A DNA stretch of 64,000 bases from JALYZC01 sp963725645 (GTDB lineage Bacteria > Actinomycetota > Thermoleophilia > Solirubrobacterales > Solirubrobacteraceae): NCBI GenBank assembly GCA_963725645.1, contig CAVRZD010000006.1, forward strand, positions 1,488,001 to 1,552,000, read 5' to 3'. The stretch's first letter is position 1; each line of letters begins with the position of its first letter. Below, piece by piece: positions 53,772 through 61,716 of this stretch. Made by a program: the position numbers and the translations under genes. Under the pieces are notes generated by a model, which searched no databases, was not told the origin of the DNA, and saw nothing but the letters and a program-made list of their open reading frames with translations.

Positions 53772-54449
53772 ATGACCCGTAAGGACGTCCGCACCGAGCA
53801 CGATGCGGTCGCCTGCGACGTATGCGGTCGCACTCTTCTGCGCGGTGAGCACGCCGAGACCTACCTGGCGGGCGCATCGCGTCGTCAGGTGTGCGAGCTG
53901 TGCACGGCGCGGGCCACCCATCAGGGCTGGATCCGCGAGAGCGCCTCGCTGGAGATGTCAGGCGGCGGCCGCGATCGCCCCGAGCGCCGGCCGCTGCGCG
54001 GCCGCCTGCGGGCGCGCTACGGCCGCGACCGCCGCACGCGCGAGGCGGCCGAGGCGGAACCCGGCGAGGAGGCGTTGGAGGAGTCCGCGCCGGCGGCCCA
54101 TGGCTTCGACCCCGACCACAGCATCCACGCCGTCCCGACCAACGGCGAGATGAAGGCGGAGCGTGCGGTCGAGCTGTTCAACGCCAGCGACCACCCGCGC
54201 ACGGTCGCTGGTGTGGCGCGGTCGCTGGGCGCTCCGGGCGTGACCGTCCGGCCCGGCGACGACGGGAGCGTGGTGGGGATCGTGGTCGCGTGGGAGCTGT
54301 GCTGGTACCGCTACGAGGTGGATCTCGCGGAGGGGCCGGCCGCGGTCCGCGTGGCCGCGCAGGGCTACGAGCTGACCGAGCTGGCGCCAGAGGACCAGGA
54401 GGCCAATGCGGCGGCTGATGAGCACGGTGGGCTGGCGCTGGCGGGCTGA
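53772..54449 (+). CDS. zinc-ribbon protein, unknown
   Basis: This 225-residue protein has an N-terminal zinc ribbon (CDVC at 15-18, CELC at 41-44), a disordered Arg/Glu-rich linker (65-115) and a compact C-terminal domain (ERAVELFNASDHPRTVAGVARSLGAPGVTVRP and AWELCWYRYEVDL). The distribution suggests a nucleic-acid-binding regulator. TACCCT (53753-53758) may be a -10 box. Family not recognised. Confidence 0.65.
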   Translation: MTRKDVRTEHDAVACDVCGRTLLRGEHAETYLAGASRRQVCELCTARATHQGWIRESASLEMSGGGRDRPERRPLRGRLRARYGRDRRTREAAEAEPGEEALEESAPAAHGFDPDHSIHAVPTNGEMKAERAVELFNASDHPRTVAGVARSLGAPGVTVRPGDDGSVVGIVVAWELCWYRYEVDLAEGPAAVRVAAQGYELTELAPEDQEANAAADEHGGLALAG

Positions 54450-54527
54450 CGGCGGTTGACGCGCTAGGATCCGGAGCCGCCCGGGGCGTGGAGTTCGCCC
54501 GCAGGCACGTCCACCGATGTCACAGCG

Positions 54528-54749
54528 ATGATCTACTGCGTCGTCCCACAGGAGCTCGCGGACGAGCTCTACGACAAGCTCTCGAAGTACTACGAGGACG
54601 ACCCCAACGTGAAGGTCATCATCGACCGCCGCCGGGGCGATCGCCGCGGCTCCGCCGCTCGGGAGAACCCGGACTCGGGCAACCGCCAGGTTCGGGACCG
54701 CCGCCGCGCGCGGGTGCCCGGGGAATTTCCGCCGACCGACGTCGGCTAG
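54528..54749 (+). CDS. small basic protein, unknown
   Basis: This 73-residue protein reads MIYCVVPQELADELYDKLSKYYEDDPNVKVIIDRRRGDRRG, followed by an Arg-rich, disordered tail (RDRRRARVPGEF). The first 40 residues look like a beta-alpha-beta unit; the tail could bind RNA. It is a short stand-alone gene before the RNase HI gene. I recognise no family, although the regular pattern suggests conservation. Confidence 0.6.
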   Translation: MIYCVVPQELADELYDKLSKYYEDDPNVKVIIDRRRGDRRGSAARENPDSGNRQVRDRRRARVPGEFPPTDVG

Positions 54750-54761
54750 CGTTCCGCCTCG

Positions 54762-55181
54762 ATGAAGCTCGTCGTCCATGTGGACGGCGGCGCCCGCGGC
54801 AACCCCGGGCCCGCCGCCGTGGCGGTGGTGGTGTCCACGCCCGACGGCGAGGTGCTCGACGAGGTCGGCAAGGTCATCGGCGTGGCGACCAACAACGTCG
54901 CCGAGTACCGCGGCCTCCTGCTCGGGCTCGAGCGCGCGCGGGCGCTCGGCGCCACCGAGGTCGAGGTCGTCAACGACTCGGAGCTGGTCGCGCGCCAGGT
55001 GATGGGCGACTACAAGGTCAAGCACGCCGGGCTCAAGCCGCTCCACCAGGAGGTGCTCGCGACGCTGCGCGGCCTCGAGCGCTGGTCGATCTCCCCGGTG
55101 CCTCGCGAGCAAAACGCGCGCGCCGACGCCCTCGTCAACGCGGCGCTGGACGGTGAGTCGGTGGGCGATGGATCAGGCTGA
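54762..55181 (+). CDS. ribonuclease HI-like protein
   Basis: This 139-residue protein has the catalytic acids of RNase HI: Asp8 in VHVDGGARGNPGP, Glu in NNVAEYRGLLLGL, Asp in VVNDSELVARQV and Asp in ARADALVN. It is of the short, actinobacterial/archaeal type lacking the basic handle. TAGCGT (54747-54752) ends nine bases before the ATG. Together with rnhB it gives this genome two RNase H types. Confidence 0.92.
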   Translation: MKLVVHVDGGARGNPGPAAVAVVVSTPDGEVLDEVGKVIGVATNNVAEYRGLLLGLERARALGATEVEVVNDSELVARQVMGDYKVKHAGLKPLHQEVLATLRGLERWSISPVPREQNARADALVNAALDGESVGDGSG

Positions 55182-56151
55182 GCGCGTCGCGCGCCGCGCC
55201 GAGCAGGCGCGGATCGTCCGGCGCCGCCGCCGTGCCGCCGGGCTCGGGCTGCTCGGCGTCGCGGCCACGATCGTGGCGGCGGTGCTCCTGCTCGGGAGCG
55301 GGGGCGGGAGCGGCGGCTCCGCGACCTCCGCGGCGCCGTCCGGGACGGCCGGGTCGCGGTCGTCGACCGGAGCCGGCGCCGCGAAGGCGAAGTCGAGCCC
55401 GCTGCTCGGCCCGATCCCCGCGAGCGCGCCGGGCGCCCACAGGGCCCCGAACGAGCCTGTGCCGATCCTCATGTACCACGTGATCGGCACCCCCAAGCCG
55501 GGGACGCCGTATCCCGAGCTGTGGGTGACGGCGCCGGACTTCAGCGCCCAGATGCACGCCCTGGCCGACCAGGGCTACCACGGCGTGACGCTGCAGCAGG
55601 CCTACGACGCGTGGCACCACGGTGGGCTGCTCCCGTCCAAGCCCGTCGTGGTGTCCTTCGACGACGGCTACAGCGGCCAGTACAAGGATGCGATGCCGAT
55701 GCTGCGCAGCCTCCACTGGCCGGGCGTGCTCAACCTCAAGCTCGGCAACCTGCGGGACCTCAAGGTCGCCCACGTGCGCGAGATGATCGCCAACGGCTGG
55801 GAGGTGGACTCGCACACGATCAACCACCCCTCCCTGACGGCGGTGGACGACTCCCGGCTGCGCTACGAGCTCGAGGCGTCGAAGGCGCGGCTGAAGAAGG
55901 ACTTCGGGGTGACCGTCAACTTCTTCTGCTACCCGGCCGGCACGTACGACCAGCACGTGATCGCGGCCGTGAAGCGCGCCGGCTACCTCGCCGCCACCAC
56001 GACGGACGAGGGCTACGCTCGCCCGCAGGACACGTTCGTGCTCGGCCGCGTTCGCGTCAACGGCTCGGACAGCCCGGCCGGCCTGCTGGCCAGGCTCACG
56101 GGCACCGACCCGAGCGCCGCGCCGACGCTGCGGGCCCAGGGCGGTGCCTGA
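55168..56151 (+). CDS. polysaccharide deacetylase (NodB domain)
   Basis: This 327-residue protein has a membrane anchor (about 24-42), a Gly/Ser/Ala-rich linker and a carbohydrate esterase 4 domain: ILMYHVIG, VVSFDDGYSGQY (catalytic Asp pair), VDSHTINHPSL (zinc His pair) and FCYPAGTYD. It probably trims acetyl groups from cell-surface glycans. ATG 55168 lies inside rnhA; the longer GTG 55153 is possible. Confidence 0.92.
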   Translation: MDQAERVARRAEQARIVRRRRRAAGLGLLGVAATIVAAVLLLGSGGGSGGSATSAAPSGTAGSRSSTGAGAAKAKSSPLLGPIPASAPGAHRAPNEPVPILMYHVIGTPKPGTPYPELWVTAPDFSAQMHALADQGYHGVTLQQAYDAWHHGGLLPSKPVVVSFDDGYSGQYKDAMPMLRSLHWPGVLNLKLGNLRDLKVAHVREMIANGWEVDSHTINHPSLTAVDDSRLRYELEASKARLKKDFGVTVNFFCYPAGTYDQHVIAAVKRAGYLAATTTDEGYARPQDTFVLGRVRVNGSDSPAGLLARLTGTDPSAAPTLRAQGGA

Positions 56152-57217
56152 CCCCGTCGCCGCCGAGGGCCTCACCGGGCGCGAGCGGCTGCTGCTGGCG
56201 CTGCTCGCCGTGCTGACCGTCGCGGCCGGCGCCCTCCACTACGCCGGCGCCCCGGGGATCACGGCCTTCGTGGCGGCGACGGCCGCGCTCGCCGGGATGG
56301 CCTGGGTCGTCTCGTTCGCCACCGAGCAGGTGGGCGAGCGCTTCGGCCCGGCCGTCACGGGCGTGCTGCAGTCCACGCTCGGCAACCTGCCGGAGTTCTT
56401 CGTCGTGGTCTTCGCGCTCGGGGCGGGGGAGATCGTGGTGGCGCAGTTCTCCCTGATCGGCTCGATCTTCGCCAACGCGCTGTTCGTGCTCGGCCTCGTG
56501 ATCGTTGTCGGCTCCCGCAAGGCCCCGGACGGAGTCATGCGCTTCGGGCACCGCCTGCCGCGCGACACGGCGACGCTGATGCTGCTGTCGGTCTTCATCA
56601 TCGCGCTGATGGGCCTGTCGCTGAGCTCCGGCGACCGGGCGAGCCACCACACGCAGGCGATCTCGACGATCGGCGCGGTGGTCCTGCTGCTCGTGTACCT
56701 GACCTGGGTGATCCCGTACGTGCGGGGCGAGGACGGCGGCCAGCCAAATGCGCAGCCGCGGCTGCCGCTGTCGCTCTCGATCGCGCTGCTCGCGGTCGCC
56801 GGAACGGCCGCGGCGTTCGTCTCCGACTGGTTCATCGCCGAGCTGAATCCCGCGATCGATGCCCTCGGCGTGTCCAAGGAGTTCGCTGGGCTCGTGATCG
56901 TCGCGATCGCGGGGAATGCGGTCGAGAACTTCACGGGTCTGGTGCTCGCCAACAAGGGCCAGGCGGATCTCGCGATCTCCGTGGTCAAGAACTCGGTCGC
57001 CCAGATCGCCGCCTTCCTGTTCCCCGCGCTCGTCCTCGTCTCGCTGCTGTTCACGACGCCGCTCACGTTCGCGCTCGCGCCGGTGTACATCGGCGCGCTG
57101 GTGCTGACGGCCCTGGTCGTGTGGCAGGTCACGGGCGACGGCGAGGCGACCGCCTTCGAGGGCTGTGCCCTGGTGGGGATCTACTTGATCCTCGCGGCGT
57201 TCACGCTGTACGAGTAA
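56144..57217 (+). CDS. Ca2+/H+ antiporter (CaCA/ChaA family)
   Basis: This 357-residue protein has about eleven membrane helices and the two alpha repeats of CaCA exchangers: GNLPEFFVVVFALGAGEIVVAQFSLIGSIFANALFVLG in the first half and GNAVENFTGLVLANKGQADLAISVVKNSVAQIAAF in the second, each with the ion-binding Glu (PEF, VEN). It exports calcium. The GTG overlaps the preceding stop by eight bases. Confidence 0.92.
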   Translation: MPDPVAAEGLTGRERLLLALLAVLTVAAGALHYAGAPGITAFVAATAALAGMAWVVSFATEQVGERFGPAVTGVLQSTLGNLPEFFVVVFALGAGEIVVAQFSLIGSIFANALFVLGLVIVVGSRKAPDGVMRFGHRLPRDTATLMLLSVFIIALMGLSLSSGDRASHHTQAISTIGAVVLLLVYLTWVIPYVRGEDGGQPNAQPRLPLSLSIALLAVAGTAAAFVSDWFIAELNPAIDALGVSKEFAGLVIVAIAGNAVENFTGLVLANKGQADLAISVVKNSVAQIAAFLFPALVLVSLLFTTPLTFALAPVYIGALVLTALVVWQVTGDGEATAFEGCALVGIYLILAAFTLYE

Positions 57218-57257
57218 TGCAGCATCTCGTCGCGCCCTACCGCGCGATGGCCGACAT

Positions 57258-57280
57258 CCAGGGGCGCCACCGGCCCCTGG
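57258..57280 (+). terminator. hairpin after the antiporter gene
   Basis: CCAGGGGC (57258-57265) pairs with GCCCCTGG (57273-57280) around a seven-base loop. No T-tract follows, so it may be a Rho-aided or weak terminator. Confidence 0.45.
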
Positions 57281-57346
57281 CTCCGTTTCGCGTTGCGGCG
57301 GCGGGTCCGGATAGGCTCGCCACGAGCCCCAACGAGGAGGACCTGC

Positions 57347-57976
57347 ATGCCGATCCGTCGAGTCGTCGCCATCGCCGCAGTCGCCGCGCTGGCTGGAGCC
57401 GCCACCAGCGCACTCTCGCTGGCCTCGGGCGCCGGGCGGTCGGCCGCCACGCAGCCCTGCTTCGACTTCACGGTGGTCCAGCCCGACCCGGCGGCCCAAT
57501 TCAGCGCCGGGACGTACCACCGGCAGAACTTCAGCCCGGGCAACTCGCTCAACTGCAACACGACGTACAACATCTTCCGCAGCTACCTGTACGACCCGCA
57601 GTCGCTGACCGGATGGACCGTCGGGCCGCTGACCGGCTCGCTGCGGGGCCAGATCGGCAAGCGCTTCGTCCAGAAGGGAACGAACAACAGCGTCGGCTTC
57701 AACATCTACCGCGCCGGACGCAGGCCGGTCGTCAGGCCGCTGGTGAAGAACGTCAGCCTCCAGGCGAACACCACGCGGACCTACTCGGTGACCGTGTCCA
57801 CCCGCATCCCGGACGTAGGCGAGACCGTCCAGCTGATCAACGGCGGCGGGTCCCAGATCCTGCAGTCGGGCTACAGGATCAGCGGCCCGAACACCGTCTA
57901 CTTCGCCCAGGTCCAGACGCCGAGCCTGGTCGGCTTCAACGGCCAGGTGCGGTTCACGATCTCCGTGCAGTCGTAG
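57347..57976 (+). CDS. secreted protein, unknown
   Basis: This 209-residue protein has a signal peptide (about 1-25) preceded by GAGGAGG six bases upstream of the ATG. The exported part is beta-rich (TTYNIFRSYLYDPQSLTGWTVG; NTTRTYSVTVSTRIPDVG; NGQVRFTISV) with two Cys, suggesting an immunoglobulin or jelly-roll-like fold. Function not recognised. Confidence 0.7.
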   Translation: MPIRRVVAIAAVAALAGAATSALSLASGAGRSAATQPCFDFTVVQPDPAAQFSAGTYHRQNFSPGNSLNCNTTYNIFRSYLYDPQSLTGWTVGPLTGSLRGQIGKRFVQKGTNNSVGFNIYRAGRRPVVRPLVKNVSLQANTTRTYSVTVSTRIPDVGETVQLINGGGSQILQSGYRISGPNTVYFAQVQTPSLVGFNGQVRFTISVQS

Positions 57977-57982
57977 AGGAGA

Positions 57983-58056
57983 AGCGGATGATGGGACTCG
58001 AACCCACGACCTTCTGCATGGCAAGCAGACGCTCTAGCCAACTGAGCTACATCCGC
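57983..58056 (-). tRNA. tRNA-Gly (GCC)
   Basis: The minus strand folds as a complete cloverleaf: acceptor GCGGATG/CATCCGC, D arm GCTC...GAGC, anticodon arm TCTGC-TTGCCAT-GCAGA with anticodon GCC, and T arm GTGGG-TTCGAGT-CCCAT. The CCA end is not encoded. TATACT at 58073-58068 lies 11 bases upstream of the 5' end as -10 box. Confidence 0.96.
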
Positions 58057-58131
58057 AGCGGGGGCCGAGTATAGCCCCGGTTTGGGGGCGACCTCCGCCG
58101 TCCGGACACGGCCGTCACGCCGTTTGAGTTA

Positions 58132-58974
58132 ATGGCTCCGATGGCGCCGCTGGCTCAGCCACGAACGGCGATCGCGTCGGCAGCGCGGCGGCTCGGCGTG
58201 CGCCCGGCGCCGCCGCGGGCCCGCCGCTGGTGGGATCTCCTCCTGGTCGTCTGGATGGCGTGGATCTTCGACGCCGTCAACAACCTCGGCCCGGTCCGCC
58301 AGCACCTGGCCGAGCGCGATGGCGCCGAGGTCCTCGACGTCGAGCGGGCGCTGCACGCCGCTCCGGAGCTGGCGCTGAACACCTGGCTCGCGGCGCATCA
58401 CGCGCTCAGCGAGATCGTCGTCTTCTGGTACGTCAACGTCCACGGCGCGGTCACGTTCGCCGTGTTCGGCTGGCTGTGGTGGCGCCGGCCCGACCTGCTG
58501 CCACCCCTGCGCACGGCCCTGGTCATCATCACCGCGGTCGGACTGGCCGTGTTCTGGGCGCTACCCGTCGCGCCGCCCCGGATGCTCAGCGCGGACGGCT
58601 ACGTCGACCTGGTCGCGGCCGTGCACCACGTGCCGGTCTGGCAGGCCGGTTGGACGGCACTCGACGCCAACCAGCTGGCGGCGTTCCCGTCCCTGCACAT
58701 CGCCTGGGCCGTCTGGGCGGCGATCGCGCTGTGGCGGATCTGGCCGCGCCCGTGGCTGCGCGGCCTGGCGGTCGCCTACCCGTTCGTGACCCTGTTCGCC
58801 GTGATGGCGACGGGCAACCACTACCTCGCCGACGGCGTCATCGGGGCGGTGATCACCGCGCTGGCGGTGCTGGGCTGCGACCGCCTGCGGGCCCGCCGGC
58901 CCACCGACGCCGCCGCCGCGGCGGGGTCCACACTGGGTTCGATCGCACCGGAGCGGGCCTACGGGTCGGGATGA
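58132..58974 (+). CDS. PAP2-superfamily membrane phosphatase/phosphotransferase
   Basis: This 280-residue protein has about six membrane helices and the later PAP2 motifs NQLAAFPSLHIAWAV (S-L-H) and GNHYLADGVIGAV (H-x3-D). It resembles actinobacterial inositol phosphorylceramide synthase/AUR1-like proteins, so lipid phosphate exchange is likely. Its stop overlaps the next start (ATGA). Confidence 0.88.
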   Translation: MAPMAPLAQPRTAIASAARRLGVRPAPPRARRWWDLLLVVWMAWIFDAVNNLGPVRQHLAERDGAEVLDVERALHAAPELALNTWLAAHHALSEIVVFWYVNVHGAVTFAVFGWLWWRRPDLLPPLRTALVIITAVGLAVFWALPVAPPRMLSADGYVDLVAAVHHVPVWQAGWTALDANQLAAFPSLHIAWAVWAAIALWRIWPRPWLRGLAVAYPFVTLFAVMATGNHYLADGVIGAVITALAVLGCDRLRARRPTDAAAAAGSTLGSIAPERAYGSG

Positions 58975-59204
58975 CCCAGCACCACGTCGAGATCGTCCGC
59001 GAGGCCCACGAGCGCTTCGCCAAGACGGGCGATCCGATATCGCTGTTCCGCATTCGCGCGGTCGGAGCCGGCAGCGCCGCGGCCGTCGAGCGGGGGGACG
59101 GCATCGTGTGGGCCTTCCGCGCCGGCAAGCTCGCCCGCCTCGACCACTTCAACGATCAGGACGCGGCCCTCGAGGCCGTGGGGCTTCGGGAGTCGCCGAC
59201 CTAG
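58971..59204 (+). pseudogene. SnoaL-like gene with internal deletion
   Basis: The 77-residue product joins a SnoaL N-terminus (HHVEIVREAHERFAKTGD) directly to a SnoaL C-terminus (GDGIVWAFRAGKLARLDHFNDQDAALEAVGLRES), missing about 55 central residues that form the pocket. The frame is kept, so a short protein may still be made. It is the first member of the decaying array at 59-60.6 kb. Confidence 0.65.
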
Positions 59205-59236
59205 GAGACGGCTATTCCTGGGGTTGCATCCCTGGG

Positions 59237-59256
59237 TGGACCGTCCGTACGGTCCA
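59237..59256 (+). promoter_or_regulatory. palindrome, possible repressor operator
   Basis: TGGACCGT and ACGGTCCA flank CCGT, a perfect 8-base inverted repeat; a further half site TGGTCCA follows at about 59258. It lies 29 bases before the start of a small secreted protein and has no T-tract. The size and shape suit a TetR-type operator. Confidence 0.45.
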
Positions 59257-59285
59257 ATGGTCCACATTTCCACGGAAGGTGCCGC

Positions 59286-59540
59286 ATGAGGAAGCTCATC
59301 ACCATCGCCGCAGTCCTCGGCGTGCTCGCTGTCCCGAGTACTGCGCTGGCCGGCAATTCCGGCGACGGCTCGGAGTACCACCCGCAGGGGAGCCCCTGCG
59401 GCCAGTATCACGGCGCGTTCGGGTACTTCGGCAAGAACAACAACCTCGGCATAAAGTCGGATCCGACGGATCCCGGCGCCGACGGTCAGGCGACCGGCGA
59501 CGCGAACAGCGCCAAGGGCTGCCAGCAGCACTTCTCGTAG
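59286..59540 (+). CDS. small secreted protein, unknown
   Basis: This 84-residue protein has a clean signal peptide (cleavage after STALA). The mature 60 residues are Gly/Asn/Asp-rich with two Cys (GSPCGQYHG; KGCQQHFS). It is preceded by a palindromic operator-like site and followed by a strong terminator, so it is a single regulated unit. ACGGAAGG serves as ribosome site. Family not recognised. Confidence 0.7.
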   Translation: MRKLITIAAVLGVLAVPSTALAGNSGDGSEYHPQGSPCGQYHGAFGYFGKNNNLGIKSDPTDPGADGQATGDANSAKGCQQHFS

Positions 59541-59555
59541 ACGGGTCGGCGAGGG

Positions 59556-59582
59556 TGGCGGACCCCGAACCGGGGTCCGCCA
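59556..59582 (+). terminator. strong hairpin terminator
   Basis: TGGCGGACCCC (59556-59566) pairs perfectly with GGGGTCCGCCA (59572-59582) around GAACC. It follows the small secreted protein by 16 bases. Confidence 0.7.
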
Positions 59583-59622
59583 TCTCCCGCCTGTGCGCGC
59601 CCTGCGGGATACTGGGCGGGCG

Positions 59623-60027
59623 GTGTCGCAGGAGAATGTCGAGCTCGCGTGGCGAGCGTCCCGGGCGTGGAACGACGGCGGCGTGGACGCCGTGCTTCCG
59701 TACCTGGACGCCGATGTCGAGTGGCACCCGCCGGCGGAGTCGATGGAGCCGGGCATCTACCGCGGCCACGACGGCGTGCGCGACTACCTCGGTCGGCTGG
59801 CCGAGATCTTCGAGGAGGTGCATATGGAACCCCTCGAGGTCATCGATGTCGACGACGAACACGTCATCTCGGTCATCCGCCTCATCGCGCGGGACGAGCA
59901 CTCCGCCATGGAGATCAACGCCGATTGGGCGTGGCTGATCACCGTCGGCGAGAACGGGAAGGGAGTTCACATCGAGACCTTCACCGACCGGGTCCAGGCC
60001 CTCCAAGCCGTGGGGCTGCGGGAGTAG
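59623..60027 (+). CDS. SnoaL-like protein (array member)
   Basis: This 134-residue protein starts SQENVELAWRASRAWNDGGVDAVLPYLDADVEWHPP and ends with AVGLRE, both recurring in the array. The central part holds a typical NTF2-like pocket (GIYRGHDGVRDYLGRLAEIF). GTG 59623 was chosen to match the SQENVE start of its neighbour. The next member starts four bases after its stop. Confidence 0.82.
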   Translation: MSQENVELAWRASRAWNDGGVDAVLPYLDADVEWHPPAESMEPGIYRGHDGVRDYLGRLAEIFEEVHMEPLEVIDVDDEHVISVIRLIARDEHSAMEINADWAWLITVGENGKGVHIETFTDRVQALQAVGLRE

Positions 60028-60030
60028 GCG

Positions 60031-60429
60031 GTGTCGCAGGAGAACGTCGAGACCGTCCGTGACGTCTACGAGCGCTGGAGCCAGGGCGACTTTCGGACGA
60101 GCGTCGATGTACTTGATCCGCTCGTCTTGTTCGTTCTGCGCCCTGAATTTCCCGACGCCGGAACCTACCTCGGCCTCGAGCGACTCGCGGAGTACACGCG
60201 AGGCCTTCTCGAGCCCTGGACCCGCTTCACGATCGAAGCGGAGGAGATCACCGACGCGGGGGACAGCGTGGTCGTGGCGGTACTTCAGCGCGGGGTCGGG
60301 GGCGGAAGCGGGGCAGCCAGCGAGTTCCGTTACTTCCACGTGTGGTCCTTCCGGGGCCGCAAGGTGATCCGCCTCGAGAACTTCCGGGACCGCGCGGAAG
60401 CCCTCGAAGCCGTGGGGCTGCGGGAGTAG
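60031..60429 (+). CDS. SnoaL-like protein (array member)
   Basis: This 132-residue protein starts SQENVETVRDVYERWSQGDF and ends FRDRAEALEAVGLRE. It is moderately different from its upstream neighbour in the middle yet almost identical at both ends at the DNA level, as if boundaries were homogenised by recombination. It is the last intact member. Confidence 0.82.
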   Translation: MSQENVETVRDVYERWSQGDFRTSVDVLDPLVLFVLRPEFPDAGTYLGLERLAEYTRGLLEPWTRFTIEAEEITDAGDSVVVAVLQRGVGGGSGAASEFRYFHVWSFRGRKVIRLENFRDRAEALEAVGLRE

Positions 60430-60483
60430 GGGCGCTAGGTCACGCTGACCGGCGTCCCGTCGTTCGGAGGCACGGTTGGAGGC

Positions 60484-60600
60484 ATGCCCTATATCACGGT
60501 TGAGGAAGCTCTCGCCGTGGGGCTGCGGGAGTAGGCGATGTCGCAGGAGAACGTGGAGATCGTCGACACGAGAGCGCGTGGCCGTCTAGGATCGCGGTCA
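60484..60600 (+). pseudogene. remnants of further SnoaL array members
   Basis: 60484-60534 encodes only the end of a member (EALAVGLRE and stop). Three bases later ATG 60538 begins a new SQENVEIVD start that loses similarity after about nine residues. The middle of one gene has been deleted, leaving the junction sequence. Confidence 0.6.
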
Positions 60601-60650
60601 GGGTCAGTTCGAGGCGACTCGGCACGGCGGGCCATCAGGAGGGAGTTGGC

Positions 60651-61534
60651 ATGTCACGCTGGAACGACGGCCATCGCTTCAGGGTCGGGTCGCGTCGTAC
60701 CGAGGCGCGGCGGCGACCCTGGGGGCGCCGTGGCCCGGGCGCTTGGGCATGAGGGGCTATGCCCGTAGCGGCCGGTTACCGCTCGTCGCGCTCGGCCGCC
60801 GACGAGGTCGTCGCAGACATCGAAGGCGGTGGAGGGGCGGCTCGCAGCGATGCGCTCGCACGTCATCCGACGATCACTCGGTCGGCGCCTTCGTCGCCGG
60901 GGTCGTCGAGCGCTACGGGCGCCTCGACATCCTGATCAACGCCGCCGGACGCCTCGACGAAGCTGACACGGTGCGGTTCGACGCCCTGGAGACGGCCGCG
61001 ACCCGAGCGCTGCTGGAGGTCGACGTGCTCGGCACGATGCGCGTGTGCCAAGCCGCGCTCCCCGACATGGGCGCGAACGGCTCCGGGGCAATCGTGAACT
61101 TCTCCAGCACCTACGGCAACGGCATCACGCCGACCAACCCCATCAACTGGGTGCCCGTCGGCTACTGCACCGCGAAGGGGGCGATCCGGGGGTTCACGTC
61201 GTCGCTGGCGCGCGACGTCGCGCCAGCCATCCGCGTCAACGCGTTGGCCCCCGGCCCGATCACCGGCGACTGGGAGGGCGAGTGGGGCATCTCGCGCGAG
61301 AACATTGACGAGGCGATCGCGATGAACCCACTCAAGCGCTTCGGCTCCCCCGAAGAGATCGCCGAGACGGCGCTTTTCCTCGCCTCGGACGGCGCCGGGT
61401 ACATGACCGGGCAAGTGGACCACGTCGACGGAGGCTGGCTACCGGCGGCAGACCACGAGGGTGCGGCGTCCGATGCGATTCTCGCGACGGCAAGGCGCGC
61501 CTTGCGCCCTAGAGGCGCCCCCGAGGCGCGCTGA
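60651..61534 (+). pseudogene. short-chain dehydrogenase with damaged 5' part
   Basis: From about 60880 on, a standard SDR is read (HSVGAFVAGVVERYGRLDILINAAG; catalytic Ser in NFSSTYG; YCTAK; ASDGAGYMTGQVDHVDGGW). Upstream, pieces of the Rossmann start (QGRVA, AVARALGHEG, VAAGYRSSRSAADEVVADIEGGGG) lie in three different frames. The shifts look like single-base changes, such as GGG to GGGG and GCC to GCCC, not CG losses. AGGAGGGAG precedes ATG 60651, so the original start is still visible. Confidence 0.65.
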
Positions 61535-61566
61535 GGCGGGCCGCCTGAAAGTCCCGTAGCCACCGA

Positions 61567-61637
61567 AGGCGACGACCGGAATCGAACCGGTGTAAACGGC
61601 TTTGCAGGCCGCTGCGTAACCACTCCGCCACGTCGCC
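61567..61637 (-). tRNA. tRNA-Cys (GCA)
   Basis: Acceptor GGCGACG/CGTCGCC, anticodon arm GCGGC-CTGCAAA-GCCGT with anticodon GCA, and T arm ACCGG-TTCGATT-CCGGT give a full cloverleaf of 71 bases on the minus strand. TACGCT at 61658-61653 is a possible -10 box. Confidence 0.95.
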
Positions 61638-61716
61638 GGGGGCTGCGGAGCAAGCGTAGCGAGCGGATCGGGAGTACTAGACTCGCGCCGACCGCAGCGC
61701 GACGAGGGGAGAGGCG

